NCBI RefSeq assembly: GCF_001905655.1
Contig: NZ_JMHT01000021.1
Span: forward strand, 1-64,000
DNA length: 64,000 nucleotides
From: Mycobacterium sp. ST-F2
Lineage (GTDB): Bacteria; Actinomycetota; Actinomycetes; Mycobacteriales; Mycobacteriaceae
Reading direction: 5' to 3'
Shown here: positions 40,364-49,801 of the stretch, piece after piece
Layout: every line of letters begins with the position of its first letter
How positions within the stretch are numbered: the stretch's first letter is position 1
Program-made: the position numbers and the translations under genes
The notes under the pieces: generated by a model
What the model was told of the DNA's origin: nothing
Seen by the model: only the letters and a program-made list of their open reading frames with translations
The model's database searches: none

Positions 40364-41320
40364 ATGGGGGAGCTGCCGCCGAATCCGGATAACTCCGGCC
40401 TGCTCTATGTCGGCGACGGCAACAGGATGTACTGGGAGACCCGAGGCAACCCGGCCGGGCGCCCTGTCCTCATCGTCCACGGCGGTCCAGGTGCCGGCCG
40501 CTCCCGCACCGCGCACAAGCAGTTCGACCCGGACCTCTTCCGCATTGTGGCCTTCGATCAACGCGGCTGCGGCGACAGCGTGCCGAGCGCCGCCGATCCG
40601 TCGACCGACATGTCGTGCAATAGGACGGAGCATCTGCTGGCCGATATGGAGGCGCTGCGGCGGCATCTGGGGATCGACCGGTGGCTGTTGTACGGCGGCT
40701 CCTGGGCATCCACGTTGATCCTCGCCTACGCGCAGCGGCACCCGGAGCGCGTGCTGGGCATCGTGCTGATCGGCGTGACGATGACGCGTCCGCAGGAAGT
40801 CGACTGGCTGTATCGAGGGCTGCGGCTCGTCCGCCCGGGGGAGTGGGAGCGGTTCCGGGCCGGCGTGCCCCAGGCGCATCGGGACGGCAATCTCGTCGAG
40901 GCGTATCGGCAACTGATGGAGCACCCTGATGCCGCGGTGCGGGAGCAGGCAGCCGCGGACTGGTGCGCGTGGGAGGACGCCGCGATCGCCCACGAGGCGT
41001 CGGGGAAGCCCGGTCAATACTCGGAGAAGATCGATGCCGCACGACTGGCCTTCGTCCGGATCTGTACCCACTACTTCGCGCACGCGGCGTGGCTCGAAGA
41101 CGGTCAACTGCTGCGGGATGCATACCGGCTGGACGGCATTCCGGGTGTCCTGATCCATGGCCGGCTCGACCTCTCCGCGCCCGTTCGGACGGCGTGGGAA
41201 CTGGCGCAGGCATGGCCCGACGCGGAGCTGCGGATCATCGAGGACTCGGGGCACACCGGCAGCGCGGCGATGGCGGCGGCGATCACGGAGGCCGTCGCGC
41301 GGTTCACCCCGGCGGGCTGA
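40364..41320 (+). CDS. prolyl iminopeptidase-like alpha/beta hydrolase
   Basis: A 318-residue alpha/beta hydrolase of peptidase family S33, expected to remove N-terminal proline from peptides. Visible features: oxyanion segment VHGGPGAGRS, VAFDQRGCGDS (the DQRG.G.S motif of PIPs), nucleophile elbow GGSWAS, acid in GRLDLSAP and base in EDSGHTGS. ATG 40364 is chosen; a GTG at 40331 inside the parS-like site would add 11 residues. Confidence 0.85.
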   Translation: MGELPPNPDNSGLLYVGDGNRMYWETRGNPAGRPVLIVHGGPGAGRSRTAHKQFDPDLFRIVAFDQRGCGDSVPSAADPSTDMSCNRTEHLLADMEALRRHLGIDRWLLYGGSWASTLILAYAQRHPERVLGIVLIGVTMTRPQEVDWLYRGLRLVRPGEWERFRAGVPQAHRDGNLVEAYRQLMEHPDAAVREQAAADWCAWEDAAIAHEASGKPGQYSEKIDAARLAFVRICTHYFAHAAWLEDGQLLRDAYRLDGIPGVLIHGRLDLSAPVRTAWELAQAWPDAELRIIEDSGHTGSAAMAAAITEAVARFTPAG

Positions 41321-41328
41321 CAGGGTGA

Positions 41329-41344
41329 GGTTCCACGTGAAACA
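41329..41344. promoter_or_regulatory. parS-like site
   Basis: GGTTCCACGTGAAACA, identical to the copy at 40323, lies in the short gap between the hydrolase and the convergent deazaflavin gene. Confidence 0.7.
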
Positions 41345-41365
41345 TCGGCCGCCGCGGGGCTGTTT

Positions 41366-41866
41366 TCAATGCGGCGTGAGCCGAAGGATCGGGATGCGTC
41401 GCCCGGCCTTCGCGGCCTGTACGCGGTAGTCGCCGTACCCGGCGTAGACCCGCTCGGCGAGCGCGTAGAGACGCGTGTACTCGTCGGCATCGGTCACCTC
41501 TGTGGCCCGGAATTCTTCGTCGCCCAGGGCGCAATCGGGGTTGTTCTTCAAGTTGTGGTACCACCCCGGATTGGTCGGTTTGGCGGAGTTGGAGGCCAGC
41601 ACGATCACGTCGGGCCCGTCGTGGAAATAGGCGAGTTGGCACACGCGTGGGCGGCCCGACTTGGCACCCGTGCTTGCCAACGGCGCAGTGACGGTGCCTC
41701 CGAGGACCCGCGGGTATCGGCCACCGGTTGTCCGATACAACCACGGGTCCACATGAAACGAAACGTGCCGAGCGAAGAACTGCCCCGGCCGCGAGCGACC
41801 GAAGTTCATCAGTGCGGTGTACCGGTAGCCGTGGGGTCGGTGCGGGTCGACGTAGTGCAGTGACAT
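41366..41866 (-). CDS. F420-dependent (Ddn-type) nitroreductase-family protein
   Basis: A 166-residue member of the deazaflavin-dependent oxidoreductase family (Ddn/Rv3547 type). It shows the split-barrel pattern ASTGAKSGRPRVCQLAYF, VIVLASNSAK, and NPGWYHNLKNNPDCAL, the most diagnostic motif. These enzymes use F420H2 to reduce quinones or nitro compounds. Substrate unknown. It diverges from the cyclase-LuxR gene. Confidence 0.9.
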   Translation of the reverse strand: MSLHYVDPHRPHGYRYTALMNFGRSRPGQFFARHVSFHVDPWLYRTTGGRYPRVLGGTVTAPLASTGAKSGRPRVCQLAYFHDGPDVIVLASNSAKPTNPGWYHNLKNNPDCALGDEEFRATEVTDADEYTRLYALAERVYAGYGDYRVQAAKAGRRIPILRLTPH

Positions 41867-42043
41867 GGTGGCTCCTGATCGATGGGGTGGTCAGATGAGT
41901 CTGCGAGCGGCCGGGCGAGAAACCATCGGCGCGGACGCGTAACCCTGGACGCCAGAGGCGTAGGCGCACTACGGGGCAGACGGCGTACCGGCTACGCGTC
42001 TGCGCTGATGTTTGTGATCCATCGAAGCCGCACGCTGATTAGC

Positions 42044-45000
42044 ATGAGCGAACTGCGTGCGGGTATCCCATTGGCTGACTGGAGCGACGTGGCCGTGAGC
42101 GAGCTTCCGACCGGAACAGTGACGCTGCTGTTGGCTGACGTCGAAGGCTCCACGCGCCTCTGGGAGACGCAACCCGACGAGATGGCCGCCGCCATCGCTC
42201 GACTCGATGAGACCGTGGCCGACGCCCTCATCGCCCACGCCGGGGTTCGGCCGGTCGAGCAGGGGGAGGGCGACAGCTTCGTCATCGCCTTCGGCTGTGC
42301 ATCGGATGCCGTCGCGTGCGCGGTGGATCTGCAGCGGGCACCGCTGGCGCCGATCCGGTTGCGCATCGGCATCCACACTGGCGAGGTGCGCATGCGGGAC
42401 GCCGGAAACTACATCGGCCCGACCATCAACCGGACGGCGCGGCTCCGGGATCTCGGCCACGGCGGTCAGACACTGCTGTCGGCAGTGACGGCGGCACTGA
42501 CCGAGGATCAGCTTCCGGCGGGAACGTCGTTGACGGACCTCGGCACGCATGTGATGCGGGACCTCCCGCGGCCCGAACGCGTGATGCAGCTGTGCCACCC
42601 CGATCTCCGGAACGACTTCCCGCCGTTGCGCACGCCGGGCTTCGCCGTCGCACACGGACTGCCCGTTCAGCTGACGACGTTCATCGGTCGCCGCGTCGAG
42701 ACCACGAACCTGAGCGACGCCCTGGCGACCAATCGGCTCGTCACCCTCACCGGAGCCGGCGGCGCGGGCAAGACGAGATTGGCGGTCCATGTCGCTGCGA
42801 CGGTGGTCGGCGACTACAGCGACGGCGTCTGGTACGTCGACCTGGCACCGCTCACCAATCCCGACGCTGTGCCCGCCACCGCGGCCCGCGCGCTCGGACT
42901 GCCCGACCAACCCGGCCGCTCCACCATCGACACGCTGTTGCGGTTCGTGCGCGGCCGTCGGCTCCTCTTGGTGGTCGACAACTGCGAGCACGTCCTCGAC
43001 GCGAGTGCCGGATTGGTCACCGCTCTGCTCGGCGCAGCACCAGCTGTCACGATTCTCGCCACGAGCCGGGAACCGCTGGGCGTGCCGGGCGAGGTGGTGT
43101 GGCAGGTGCCCTCGCTGTCGCTCACCGATGAGGCAGTCGAACTGTTCGCCGACCGTGCTCGCCTCGCCCGTGCCGACTTCACCGTCACCGAGGACAACGC
43201 CGCGACCGTGGCCCAGATCTGTCAACGGCTTGACGGCATGCCGTTGGCGATCGAGTTCGCAGCGGCCCGGGTGCGGGCGTTGACGCTGTTCGAGATCCGG
43301 GACAGCCTCCATGACCGCTTCCGGCTGTTGACGGGAAGCTCCCGAACGGCGGTACGCCGGCAGCAGACGTTGCGGGCTTCGGTGGATTGGTCGCACGCAC
43401 TGCTGAGTGAACCCGAACGCGTGCTGTTCCGCCGGCTCGCGGTGTTCCATGGTGGCTTCGATCTGGAGGCCGCCCAGGCGGTGGCTGCGGCGGACGTCGC
43501 GGAGCGGTATCAAGTGCTCGATCAGCTGAGCCTGCTCCTCGACAAGTCGTTGATCGTCGCCGAGAACGCGGGTGGCTCCACCCGGTATCGGTTGTTGGAG
43601 ACCGTGCGCCAGTACGCACTCGAGAAGCTGGGGGAGTCCGGAGAAGGGGACGACATCCGGACGTGGCACCGAGACCACTACGCGGCGCTGGCGAGCGAAC
43701 TCGATACCCCGTGGAGTCTGTGGGGGAAGCAGCGGCGATTCGACGACATCGACCGCGACATCGACAATGTGCGGGCAGCGTTCCAGTGGAGTCACGAGAA
43801 CTCTGACATCGGCGTCGCCGCGACCATCGCGTCGTCGCTGCAACCGCTGTGGCTCAACGGCGGCCGCATGCGTGAAGGACTCGCGTGGTTCGGGTGCGTC
43901 CTGAGTGAGCCCTGCGCGCCCGTTCTCGAGACCATGCCGGCCATCCATGCGCGGGCCCTGACCGACAAGGCCATGCTCGGTGCGTGGGCGGGAATGCCCA
44001 ACAGGGAAGAGGCGCAACAGGCGCTCGCGATTGCGCGCGGGGTGGGCGACCCCACCATCCTCACCAGGACGCTGACGACACGCGGATTCATCGCGGGTAA
44101 CGCGGAGATCCCCGGGGCGGCTCGGCCGTACATCACCGAGGCGGTCGCCCTGGCGCGCGCGTTGGGTGACCAATGGATGCTGCGCCACATCTTGCTCTGG
44201 CAGGCCCAGGCGGCCGCCGTAGCGGGCGACCCGGCCACGTCGCTCGCATCCGCCGAAGAAGTGCGCCAAATCGCGGAGGCCCTCGGTGACGGGGCGAGTT
44301 GGCGTGACTGGCGGCAGAACCTCGGTTGGGCGCTGTTGATGCAAGGCAACCTCACCGAGGCGGTCGCGCAGTTTCGCATCGGCGTCGCGGACGCCAAGGA
44401 GGCGCACGATCCGATCTGGACGATCGCGGGTCTGCAAGGTCTCGGATTCGCACTGGCGTTTCAGGGCGAAGCCGCCGAAGCGCGTTCGGCGGCAGAGGCT
44501 GCACTCGCCGTGGGTGCCGAGTTCGGTGACTTCATCCTCGGCCTCGGCTACTCGACACTGGCCATCGCGGCACTGGCGGCCGGTGATGTCACTGCCGCCC
44601 GGGAATCGGGTCAATTGGCACAGCGGTCCCTCAGCGTCCAGCCGGCCACCGCGGTCACCACGCTCGTGCGGATCGCAGAGGCATCACTCGCCGGTGGTGA
44701 TCTCGTCGAGGCGCGCCGGTTGGTCGACGCCGGTGTTGCCGGCAACACCGGCTGGCATCTGATGCTCGCATTGACCACGAGGGCCCGCGTGGCAATGGCC
44801 CAGGACCAACCCGATCAAGCGTCACGTGACGCTCATGCCGCGCTCGCCCTCGCTGTCGAAGTTGGCGCCGCGGCCGGAATTCCGGACATCTTCGAATGCC
44901 TGGCGGCACTGTCCGGTGATCACCGCGAGGCAGCCCGCCTCTACGGCGCCGCGGACATGATCCGGGGACAACTGGGCGCAGTCCGCTTCCGGGTACACCA

Positions 45001-45466
45001 GGCGGGCTATGAGGCGTCGGTGGCGGCCAGGCGAGAAGCCATGGGGGAGACGGAGTTCGCCGCCGCGTGGGCAGATGGGGCGGGGCTGTCCGCGGCGGAG
45101 GCGATCGCGTACGCCCAACGCGGGCGGGGGGAGCGCAAGCGCCCGGCGAGCGGTTGGGACTCGCTGACACCCGCCGAGCGGGACGTCGTGAAACTGACCT
45201 GTGATGGCTTGGGCAACAAGGACATTGCCGCGCGGCTGTTCGTCTCACCCCGGACGGTGCAGACGCACCTCACGCACGTCTACAACAAGCTGGGACTCAG
45301 CTCCCGAGTCCAGCTGATCCAGGAGGCGGCACGGCGGGGATCACCGCACGTCGGTCGATCGCCGCCTCGGCGATCCCGACCAGTTCCTCGACGACCTGCT
45401 GCAGCGGCCGGGTCGTATCGATCTCGTGCGTGGCCGACCGCCGCAGTAATGGCTCGATCTCTTTGA
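42044..45466 (+). CDS. class III cyclase / NB-ATPase / TPR / LuxR regulator
   Basis: A 1140-residue fusion regulator like Mtb Rv0386, Rv1358 and Rv2488c. Residues 20-185 form a class III nucleotide cyclase domain: metal-binding ADVEGSTRLW, QGEGDSFVIAF, GIHTGEVRM and INRTARL, so both metal aspartates and the transition-state N/R pair are visible, but the adenine-selecting Lys is replaced. Next is an NB-ARC/AAA-type ATPase (Walker A GAGGAGKTRLAV, VVDNCEHV), then helical TPR-like repeats. A LuxR HTH lies near the end (LTPAERDVVKLTCDGLGNKDIA). A 46-residue Arg/Pro-rich tail after the HTH overlaps the next gene. ATG 42044 is preferred; the frame is open to 41882. Confidence 0.88.
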   Translation: MSELRAGIPLADWSDVAVSELPTGTVTLLLADVEGSTRLWETQPDEMAAAIARLDETVADALIAHAGVRPVEQGEGDSFVIAFGCASDAVACAVDLQRAPLAPIRLRIGIHTGEVRMRDAGNYIGPTINRTARLRDLGHGGQTLLSAVTAALTEDQLPAGTSLTDLGTHVMRDLPRPERVMQLCHPDLRNDFPPLRTPGFAVAHGLPVQLTTFIGRRVETTNLSDALATNRLVTLTGAGGAGKTRLAVHVAATVVGDYSDGVWYVDLAPLTNPDAVPATAARALGLPDQPGRSTIDTLLRFVRGRRLLLVVDNCEHVLDASAGLVTALLGAAPAVTILATSREPLGVPGEVVWQVPSLSLTDEAVELFADRARLARADFTVTEDNAATVAQICQRLDGMPLAIEFAAARVRALTLFEIRDSLHDRFRLLTGSSRTAVRRQQTLRASVDWSHALLSEPERVLFRRLAVFHGGFDLEAAQAVAAADVAERYQVLDQLSLLLDKSLIVAENAGGSTRYRLLETVRQYALEKLGESGEGDDIRTWHRDHYAALASELDTPWSLWGKQRRFDDIDRDIDNVRAAFQWSHENSDIGVAATIASSLQPLWLNGGRMREGLAWFGCVLSEPCAPVLETMPAIHARALTDKAMLGAWAGMPNREEAQQALAIARGVGDPTILTRTLTTRGFIAGNAEIPGAARPYITEAVALARALGDQWMLRHILLWQAQAAAVAGDPATSLASAEEVRQIAEALGDGASWRDWRQNLGWALLMQGNLTEAVAQFRIGVADAKEAHDPIWTIAGLQGLGFALAFQGEAAEARSAAEAALAVGAEFGDFILGLGYSTLAIAALAAGDVTAARESGQLAQRSLSVQPATAVTTLVRIAEASLAGGDLVEARRLVDAGVAGNTGWHLMLALTTRARVAMAQDQPDQASRDAHAALALAVEVGAAAGIPDIFECLAALSGDHREAARLYGAADMIRGQLGAVRFRVHQAGYEASVAARREAMGETEFAAAWADGAGLSAAEAIAYAQRGRGERKRPASGWDSLTPAERDVVKLTCDGLGNKDIAARLFVSPRTVQTHLTHVYNKLGLSSRVQLIQEAARRGSPHVGRSPPRRSRPVPRRPAAAAGSYRSRAWPTAAVMARSL

Positions 45467-45827
45467 TGTCGGCCAGGATCCGCGCCCGCTCTTCCGCGGT
45501 CTTGCCGAACGGATTGTTCGTGCGACGCTGGACTCGGTCCAACACGACATCGATTGGGGCGGTGAGGAGTACGACGGCATCGAACCGGGCGTAGAAGTGC
45601 CATTGATTGGCGACAGTGCCCTGAACGAACAAGGGCCGTTCGCGCCGCTGGTTGAGCAGCGCGTCGATGAGCGGCTCTCGCCAGAGCGGCTCGCCGTCGA
45701 TGACTTCGATCCACGGACCGTCGTCGGTGTCGACGGTGGCATAGCCCCGTTGAGCAAGGCCGGCCAGCGCCGTCGACTTGCCGACGCCGGACATGCCCGT
45801 GACGAGAACCGCAGCGTTACGACTCAT
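45297..45827 (-). CDS. small P-loop ATP-binding protein (kinase-like)
   Basis: A 176-residue protein with Walker A TGMSGVGKSTAL, a DTDDGPWIEV segment, and VVLLTAPIDVVLDRVQRR followed by NNPFGKT, a layout resembling shikimate/gluconate-type or AAA_33 small-molecule kinases. Substrate unknown. Its last 57 codons lie antisense to the end of the cyclase-LuxR gene: the two frames overlap tail-to-tail by 170 bp. Confidence 0.8.
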   Translation of the reverse strand: MSRNAAVLVTGMSGVGKSTALAGLAQRGYATVDTDDGPWIEVIDGEPLWREPLIDALLNQRRERPLFVQGTVANQWHFYARFDAVVLLTAPIDVVLDRVQRRTNNPFGKTAEERARILADIKEIEPLLRRSATHEIDTTRPLQQVVEELVGIAEAAIDRRAVIPAVPPPGSAGLGS

Positions 45828-45941
45828 GCGAACTGATTCGGCCAGGCCAAGTCGGCGCCGGATGTGCCATCAGCGCGTCCCGCAACAGATTTTCACGCTC
45901 TCATCGCACGCTCGTGGCGGAAAGCCTTACAGGAGAAGGGC

Positions 45942-47135
45942 TTAAGCCCCGGCCTGGCCGGCCTGTTCCACGGACATCTCGTGGGCCAGCAGTTCGGCGA
46001 AGGTGAAAGTGCCTGTGGGACGGTCGTTCTTGCCCAGCAGGTACAGCCGCTTGACGGCGGCCAGGATGCCTTCAGCGATGGAGTCGCGGTGACCGGGGGA
46101 GGTCAGCAGCTCGCGGTCGTGCGGGCTGCTGACGTAACCGATGTCGACCTGGACGGTGGGCATCCGGGTCAGCCGCAGCAGGTCCCAGGTGCGGCCGTGC
46201 GTACGGCAGTCGCGGAAACCGCTACGCGCCACGACTTCCCGCTGAATGAAGTCGGCGAGATTGCGGCCGATGGTGGACACCGAGCCGTGCGAGTTACCGA
46301 AGTAGAACGAAGCGACACCGTTGGCTGCCGGGCTGGGCAGGCTGGCGCACCGCAGGCTGATCATCAGATCGGCGCCGACCGCGTTGGCCGTCGCGGCGCG
46401 CTCGGCGTCCGACGGGCTGCCACTGACCGGTCGGGACAGGAAGGTGTCCATGCCGATGGCCGTCATGCGGCCTTCGAGGCGGCTGGCGAGATCCCAGAGC
46501 ACGTCGGCCTCGCTGACCGGGCCGGACCGGCTGGTCATGATGAGCCCGCGGTCGTCGCCGCCGCGGCCCGGATCGATGATGATCCGCTTTCCGGTCAGGC
46601 GGGGGCCGCTGCGCCGCACGAGTTCCTCTTCGCGGATCGCATGCGGTGAACCACCGGTGACGCGGGAACCCAGGAAGTACAGCGAGCGCAGCGTCTCCGG
46701 TCCGCAGATGCCGTCCGGGAACATGCCGTACTCGCGTTGGTAGGACATCAGGCCGTTGTGAGTCTGCAAGCCGAAGTGACCATCGACGAGACCGGTGTAG
46801 AAACCGAGATCCTGCAGGCGCGCCTGCAGGGTGGCGACGTCGTCGCCGTACATGGGGGCACCGAACTGGTGCGACAGGGTCCGCGCCCCGAGCCGGTACG
46901 AGGCCTCTTTCAGCGCGCGGTAGGTGGCCTCACCGACGGTGCCGTCGACGAGCAGCCCACGCTGCTGTTGGAAGGCCCGCACGGCCTGGTCCAGGTCCTC
47001 ATCGAACAGATCGAGCGCGACGTGCTTGCCGGTGGTGAGATCCGCGTCGGGACTGTCCAGCAGTCCCAGGGCGGCCAGTGCGGCCCGAATCTCGGTGACC
47101 GAACCTCCCCGGTCACCGCGACGCAGTATCGACAT
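45942..47135 (-). CDS. cwlM: CwlM, regulator of peptidoglycan synthesis (Rv3915)
   Basis: An amidase-fold protein without expected catalysis; phosphorylated by PknB, it activates MurA and also binds MurJ (family knowledge). The product is 397 residues, with two peptidoglycan-binding domains (about 5-75 and 90-155) and an amidase_3-like domain (185-370). Zinc ligands are degenerate: DPGRGGDD instead of DPGHGG, and SLRCAS where a histidine is expected. The C-terminal TGTFTFAELLAHE carries the threonine region used as PknB target. ATG 47135 chosen. It lies 158 bp after trxA on the same strand. Confidence 0.93.
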   Translation of the reverse strand: MSILRRGDRGGSVTEIRAALAALGLLDSPDADLTTGKHVALDLFDEDLDQAVRAFQQQRGLLVDGTVGEATYRALKEASYRLGARTLSHQFGAPMYGDDVATLQARLQDLGFYTGLVDGHFGLQTHNGLMSYQREYGMFPDGICGPETLRSLYFLGSRVTGGSPHAIREEELVRRSGPRLTGKRIIIDPGRGGDDRGLIMTSRSGPVSEADVLWDLASRLEGRMTAIGMDTFLSRPVSGSPSDAERAATANAVGADLMISLRCASLPSPAANGVASFYFGNSHGSVSTIGRNLADFIQREVVARSGFRDCRTHGRTWDLLRLTRMPTVQVDIGYVSSPHDRELLTSPGHRDSIAEGILAAVKRLYLLGKNDRPTGTFTFAELLAHEMSVEQAGQAGA

Positions 47136-47293
47136 TCCTGGCCTTTCAATCACGGACGCCAGGCGGGCGGACAGCTGCGCACTGGCGGGACGCCGAGTCC
47201 CATTGTCGCAGACGCCCCGCCGGAATCCGCAACTTCACAGGCAGCAGCGGTGCGCTCCGCCGAATCCGGCGGGTGCGCAGCCGCTGATGGCGA

Positions 47294-47626
47294 TCAGAGG
47301 TCGTCGGCGATCTCGCGCAGCAGGGCCGCCTTGCCCTTGGCCCCGACGATGCGCTTCACCGGCTCGCCGTCCTTGAACAGGATCAGGGTCGGAATCGAGA
47401 CGACGTTGAACGCGCGGGCGGTCTCGGGGTTGGCGTCGACGTCGAGCTTCGCGACGGTGAGCGCCCCGGCCTTCTCACCGGCGATTTCCTCGAGAACTGG
47501 GGCGATCATCTTGCACGGTCCGCACCAGGTCGCCCAGAAGTCGACCAGCACCGGGGTGGCGCTCTTGATGACGTCGCTGTCGAACGAACCGTCGGTGACG
47601 GTCTGCGTTGCGCTGCCCTCGCTCAT
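47294..47626 (-). CDS. trxA: thioredoxin
   Basis: A 110-residue thioredoxin (Mtb trxC position) with active site [10 protein letters not shown], the cis-proline in SIPTLILF and the usual fold length. It accepts electrons from TrxB, encoded 36 nt upstream in the same direction, and reduces protein disulphides. Confidence 0.97.
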   Translation of the reverse strand: MSEGSATQTVTDGSFDSDVIKSATPVLVDFWATWCGPCKMIAPVLEEIAGEKAGALTVAKLDVDANPETARAFNVVSIPTLILFKDGEPVKRIVGAKGKAALLREIADDL

Positions 47627-47662
47627 GTACTGCTCCTCTCGGGTGAACTCTGTGAAAGACGA

Positions 47663-48601
47663 TCAGCTGTGGTGCTCGGCGAGCCAGCGCTCGGCGTCGA
47701 TGGCCGCCGCACAGCCGCTGCCGGCCGCCGTGATGGCCTGCCGGTAGGTGTGGTCGACCAGGTCGCCGGCGGCGAACACACCGTCGAGCGAGGTGTTGGT
47801 GGTGCGACCCTGCACCTGCACGTAGCCCTCGTCATCGAGGTCGACGAGGCCGCGCACCAGCTCCGAGCGCGGGTCGTGACCGATGGCCACGAACACTCCG
47901 GTGACGGGCAGCTTGCTCTCCTCACCGGTGACGGTGTTACGCAGCAGCAGCCCGCTGACCTTCGAATCGCCTTCCACCGCAACAACTTCGGTGTTGGTGA
48001 CGAAGGTGATCTTCTCGTTGGCCTGGGCGCGTTCGAGCATGATCCGCGACGCGCGGAACTCCTCGCGGCGGTGGATCAGCGTCACCGAACGGGCGAAGCG
48101 CGTGAGGAAGGTCGCCTCTTCCATCGCGGAGTCACCGCCGCCGATGACGGCGATGTCCTGGTCACGGAAGAAGAAACCGTCGCAGGTGGCGCAGGTGCTG
48201 ACGCCCTGGCCGATCAGCTCCTGCTCACCCGGGACGCCGAGGTGACGGGCGGCGGCGCCCATCGCGAGGATGACGGCGCGGGCCTGGTGGGTCTCGCCGT
48301 CGACCGTGACGGTCTTGATGGGGCCGTCGAGCGACACCGCCTCGACGTCCTCCATGCGCAGGTCGGCACCGAACCGCAGCGCCTGCTCGCGCATCTCCTC
48401 CATGAGCTCGGGGCCGGTGATGCCCTCCTTGAAGCCCGGGTAATTCTCCACCTCGGTGGTGGTCATCAGCGCGCCGCCGAACTGGACACCTTCGAAAACC
48501 AGCGGCTTGAGCTGGGCGCGGGCCGTGTACACCGCAGCGGTGTAGCCGGCCGGCCCGGAGCCGATGATGATCACGTCGTGCACGGTGTCTGGGGTGGTCA
48601 T
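47663..48601 (-). CDS. trxB: thioredoxin reductase
   Basis: An NADPH-dependent flavoenzyme of 312 residues. FAD motif [12 protein letters not shown], redox-active pair CATCDG, NADPH motif [11 protein letters not shown] and C-terminal FAD text GVFAAGDL. It reduces the thioredoxin encoded next to it. Confidence 0.97.
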   Translation of the reverse strand: MTTPDTVHDVIIIGSGPAGYTAAVYTARAQLKPLVFEGVQFGGALMTTTEVENYPGFKEGITGPELMEEMREQALRFGADLRMEDVEAVSLDGPIKTVTVDGETHQARAVILAMGAAARHLGVPGEQELIGQGVSTCATCDGFFFRDQDIAVIGGGDSAMEEATFLTRFARSVTLIHRREEFRASRIMLERAQANEKITFVTNTEVVAVEGDSKVSGLLLRNTVTGEESKLPVTGVFVAIGHDPRSELVRGLVDLDDEGYVQVQGRTTNTSLDGVFAAGDLVDHTYRQAITAAGSGCAAAIDAERWLAEHHS

Positions 48602-48722
48602 GGCCGCCTTTCATCTGGCTCTGGTCAGGCTCATACCTGGTTGGCCTGCTGCCAGAGTCGGTACGCCTATAACACCAGGGTAAGTGCCGGTGTTCCCGGC
48701 CGTCTGGCGGGCTCCGGGGCGG

Positions 48723-49310
48723 TCAGCGGCTCGATTGTGGCGACGGGCCCGCAGCATCGTGGATGACGGCATCGGCGATCAGGCCGGCGTCGGTCGAGCC
48801 GCAGCCGGCAGACACCACCAGGGCCAGCAGCGAGCCGCGATCGGTGCCGGGAAGCAGCAGGAGCACCTGGGGTTGGTCGCGGGCGGTCAGGGTTGCCGCG
48901 CCCAGAACCGGCGTGGTGGGGGAGTAACCGAGCCTCTGCAGGCAGGACCGCAACCGGTCCGCTCCGGCGAGCGCCCCCAACTCGGGTGCCTTGTTCCGTA
49001 GCCCGAGAATCTGCCGGTCGGACCACGGCATGCCCGCCTGGCGCTGCACGGTCAGCGACGACGCTGTCGGGCCGGCGGAGATTCGTGTGGGTTCGCCGGG
49101 TGAGATCAGCAGAAGCGCCGTCGCGAGCCCGATCGCGACAATGCCCGCCACCGCACCACCGACGACGGCCGGGCGCAGTGGGCGCGCGCCATGACCGGCA
49201 GTGTGGCCGGGGATGACGTGGTGCCGCGGGGTGTCGACGAGCTTGTCCGCGTCGGTGCCGTCACTGGCGCCGTCGGCGATGGAGTCGGTCACCCGTCGTG
49301 CCCAGGTCAC
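48723..49310 (-). CDS. membrane protein, SigM partner (Rv3912 homologue)
   Basis: A 195-residue protein with a polar N-terminal part (1-45), one membrane helix (about 48-72) and an extracellular domain with a conserved cysteine pair (RSCLQRLGY, SAGCGSTDA). It corresponds to Mtb Rv3912, which lies directly beside sigM and is considered its anti-sigma factor. No zinc-binding anti-sigma motif (HxxxCxxC) is visible. Here about 1.5 kb of extra DNA separates it from sigM. Confidence 0.75.
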   Translation of the reverse strand: MTWARRVTDSIADGASDGTDADKLVDTPRHHVIPGHTAGHGARPLRPAVVGGAVAGIVAIGLATALLLISPGEPTRISAGPTASSLTVQRQAGMPWSDRQILGLRNKAPELGALAGADRLRSCLQRLGYSPTTPVLGAATLTARDQPQVLLLLPGTDRGSLLALVVSAGCGSTDAGLIADAVIHDAAGPSPQSSR

Positions 49311-49355
49311 GAAAGGAAATCTAGCGGTTCGGGCCGATTACCCGAAACCCCAATG

Positions 49356-49637
49356 TTATTCGCGCGTACCCACATCATTGGCGGCGCTGAGCCGCTGGGC
49401 GGGAAAACCGGCCGATTCGCATGTCCGCGTGACGATCTCGGCGGAGTCGGCGACGAAGATCCCGAACACCACCTCGTCTGTCGGCACGGCGATCAACGTC
49501 GACATGCGGACCCGCGCGCCATCGGTGGACAGTGACGCAGCGGTGGCGCTCAAGGCGTCGGCAGCCTGCGCCAGTGCCCCGTCGATGAAACTCGGGCTGT
49601 ACCACTCGACGAGATAGCAGGGTTCCATCGGGTCCAT
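49356..49637 (-). CDS. small conserved hypothetical protein
   Basis: A 93-residue protein (MEPCYLVEWYSPS, RVRMSTLIAVPTDEVVFGIF, TRTCESAGFPAQRL) with the ferredoxin-like layout of small actinobacterial proteins related to DUF4242. No enzyme motif is seen. It lies in the segment inserted between sigM and the Rv3912 homologue. ATG 49637 or the second Met (49628). Confidence 0.55.
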   Translation of the reverse strand: MDPMEPCYLVEWYSPSFIDGALAQAADALSATAASLSTDGARVRMSTLIAVPTDEVVFGIFVADSAEIVTRTCESAGFPAQRLSAANDVGTRE

Positions 49638-49801
49638 CGTGAAACCTATTGTCGTAGGGCTAGTGCTGCCCTGGTTGGGGCGTCGTTGGCGCGAAAATGC
49701 TTTCCGGTGTGCTGATTTCGACGGTCAGTGCTCGGTGGGGTCATCGAGACGTTGGATGTCGACACCGTCGACCAGGTCAGCGCCTCTGGTGACCGACCGG
49801 G

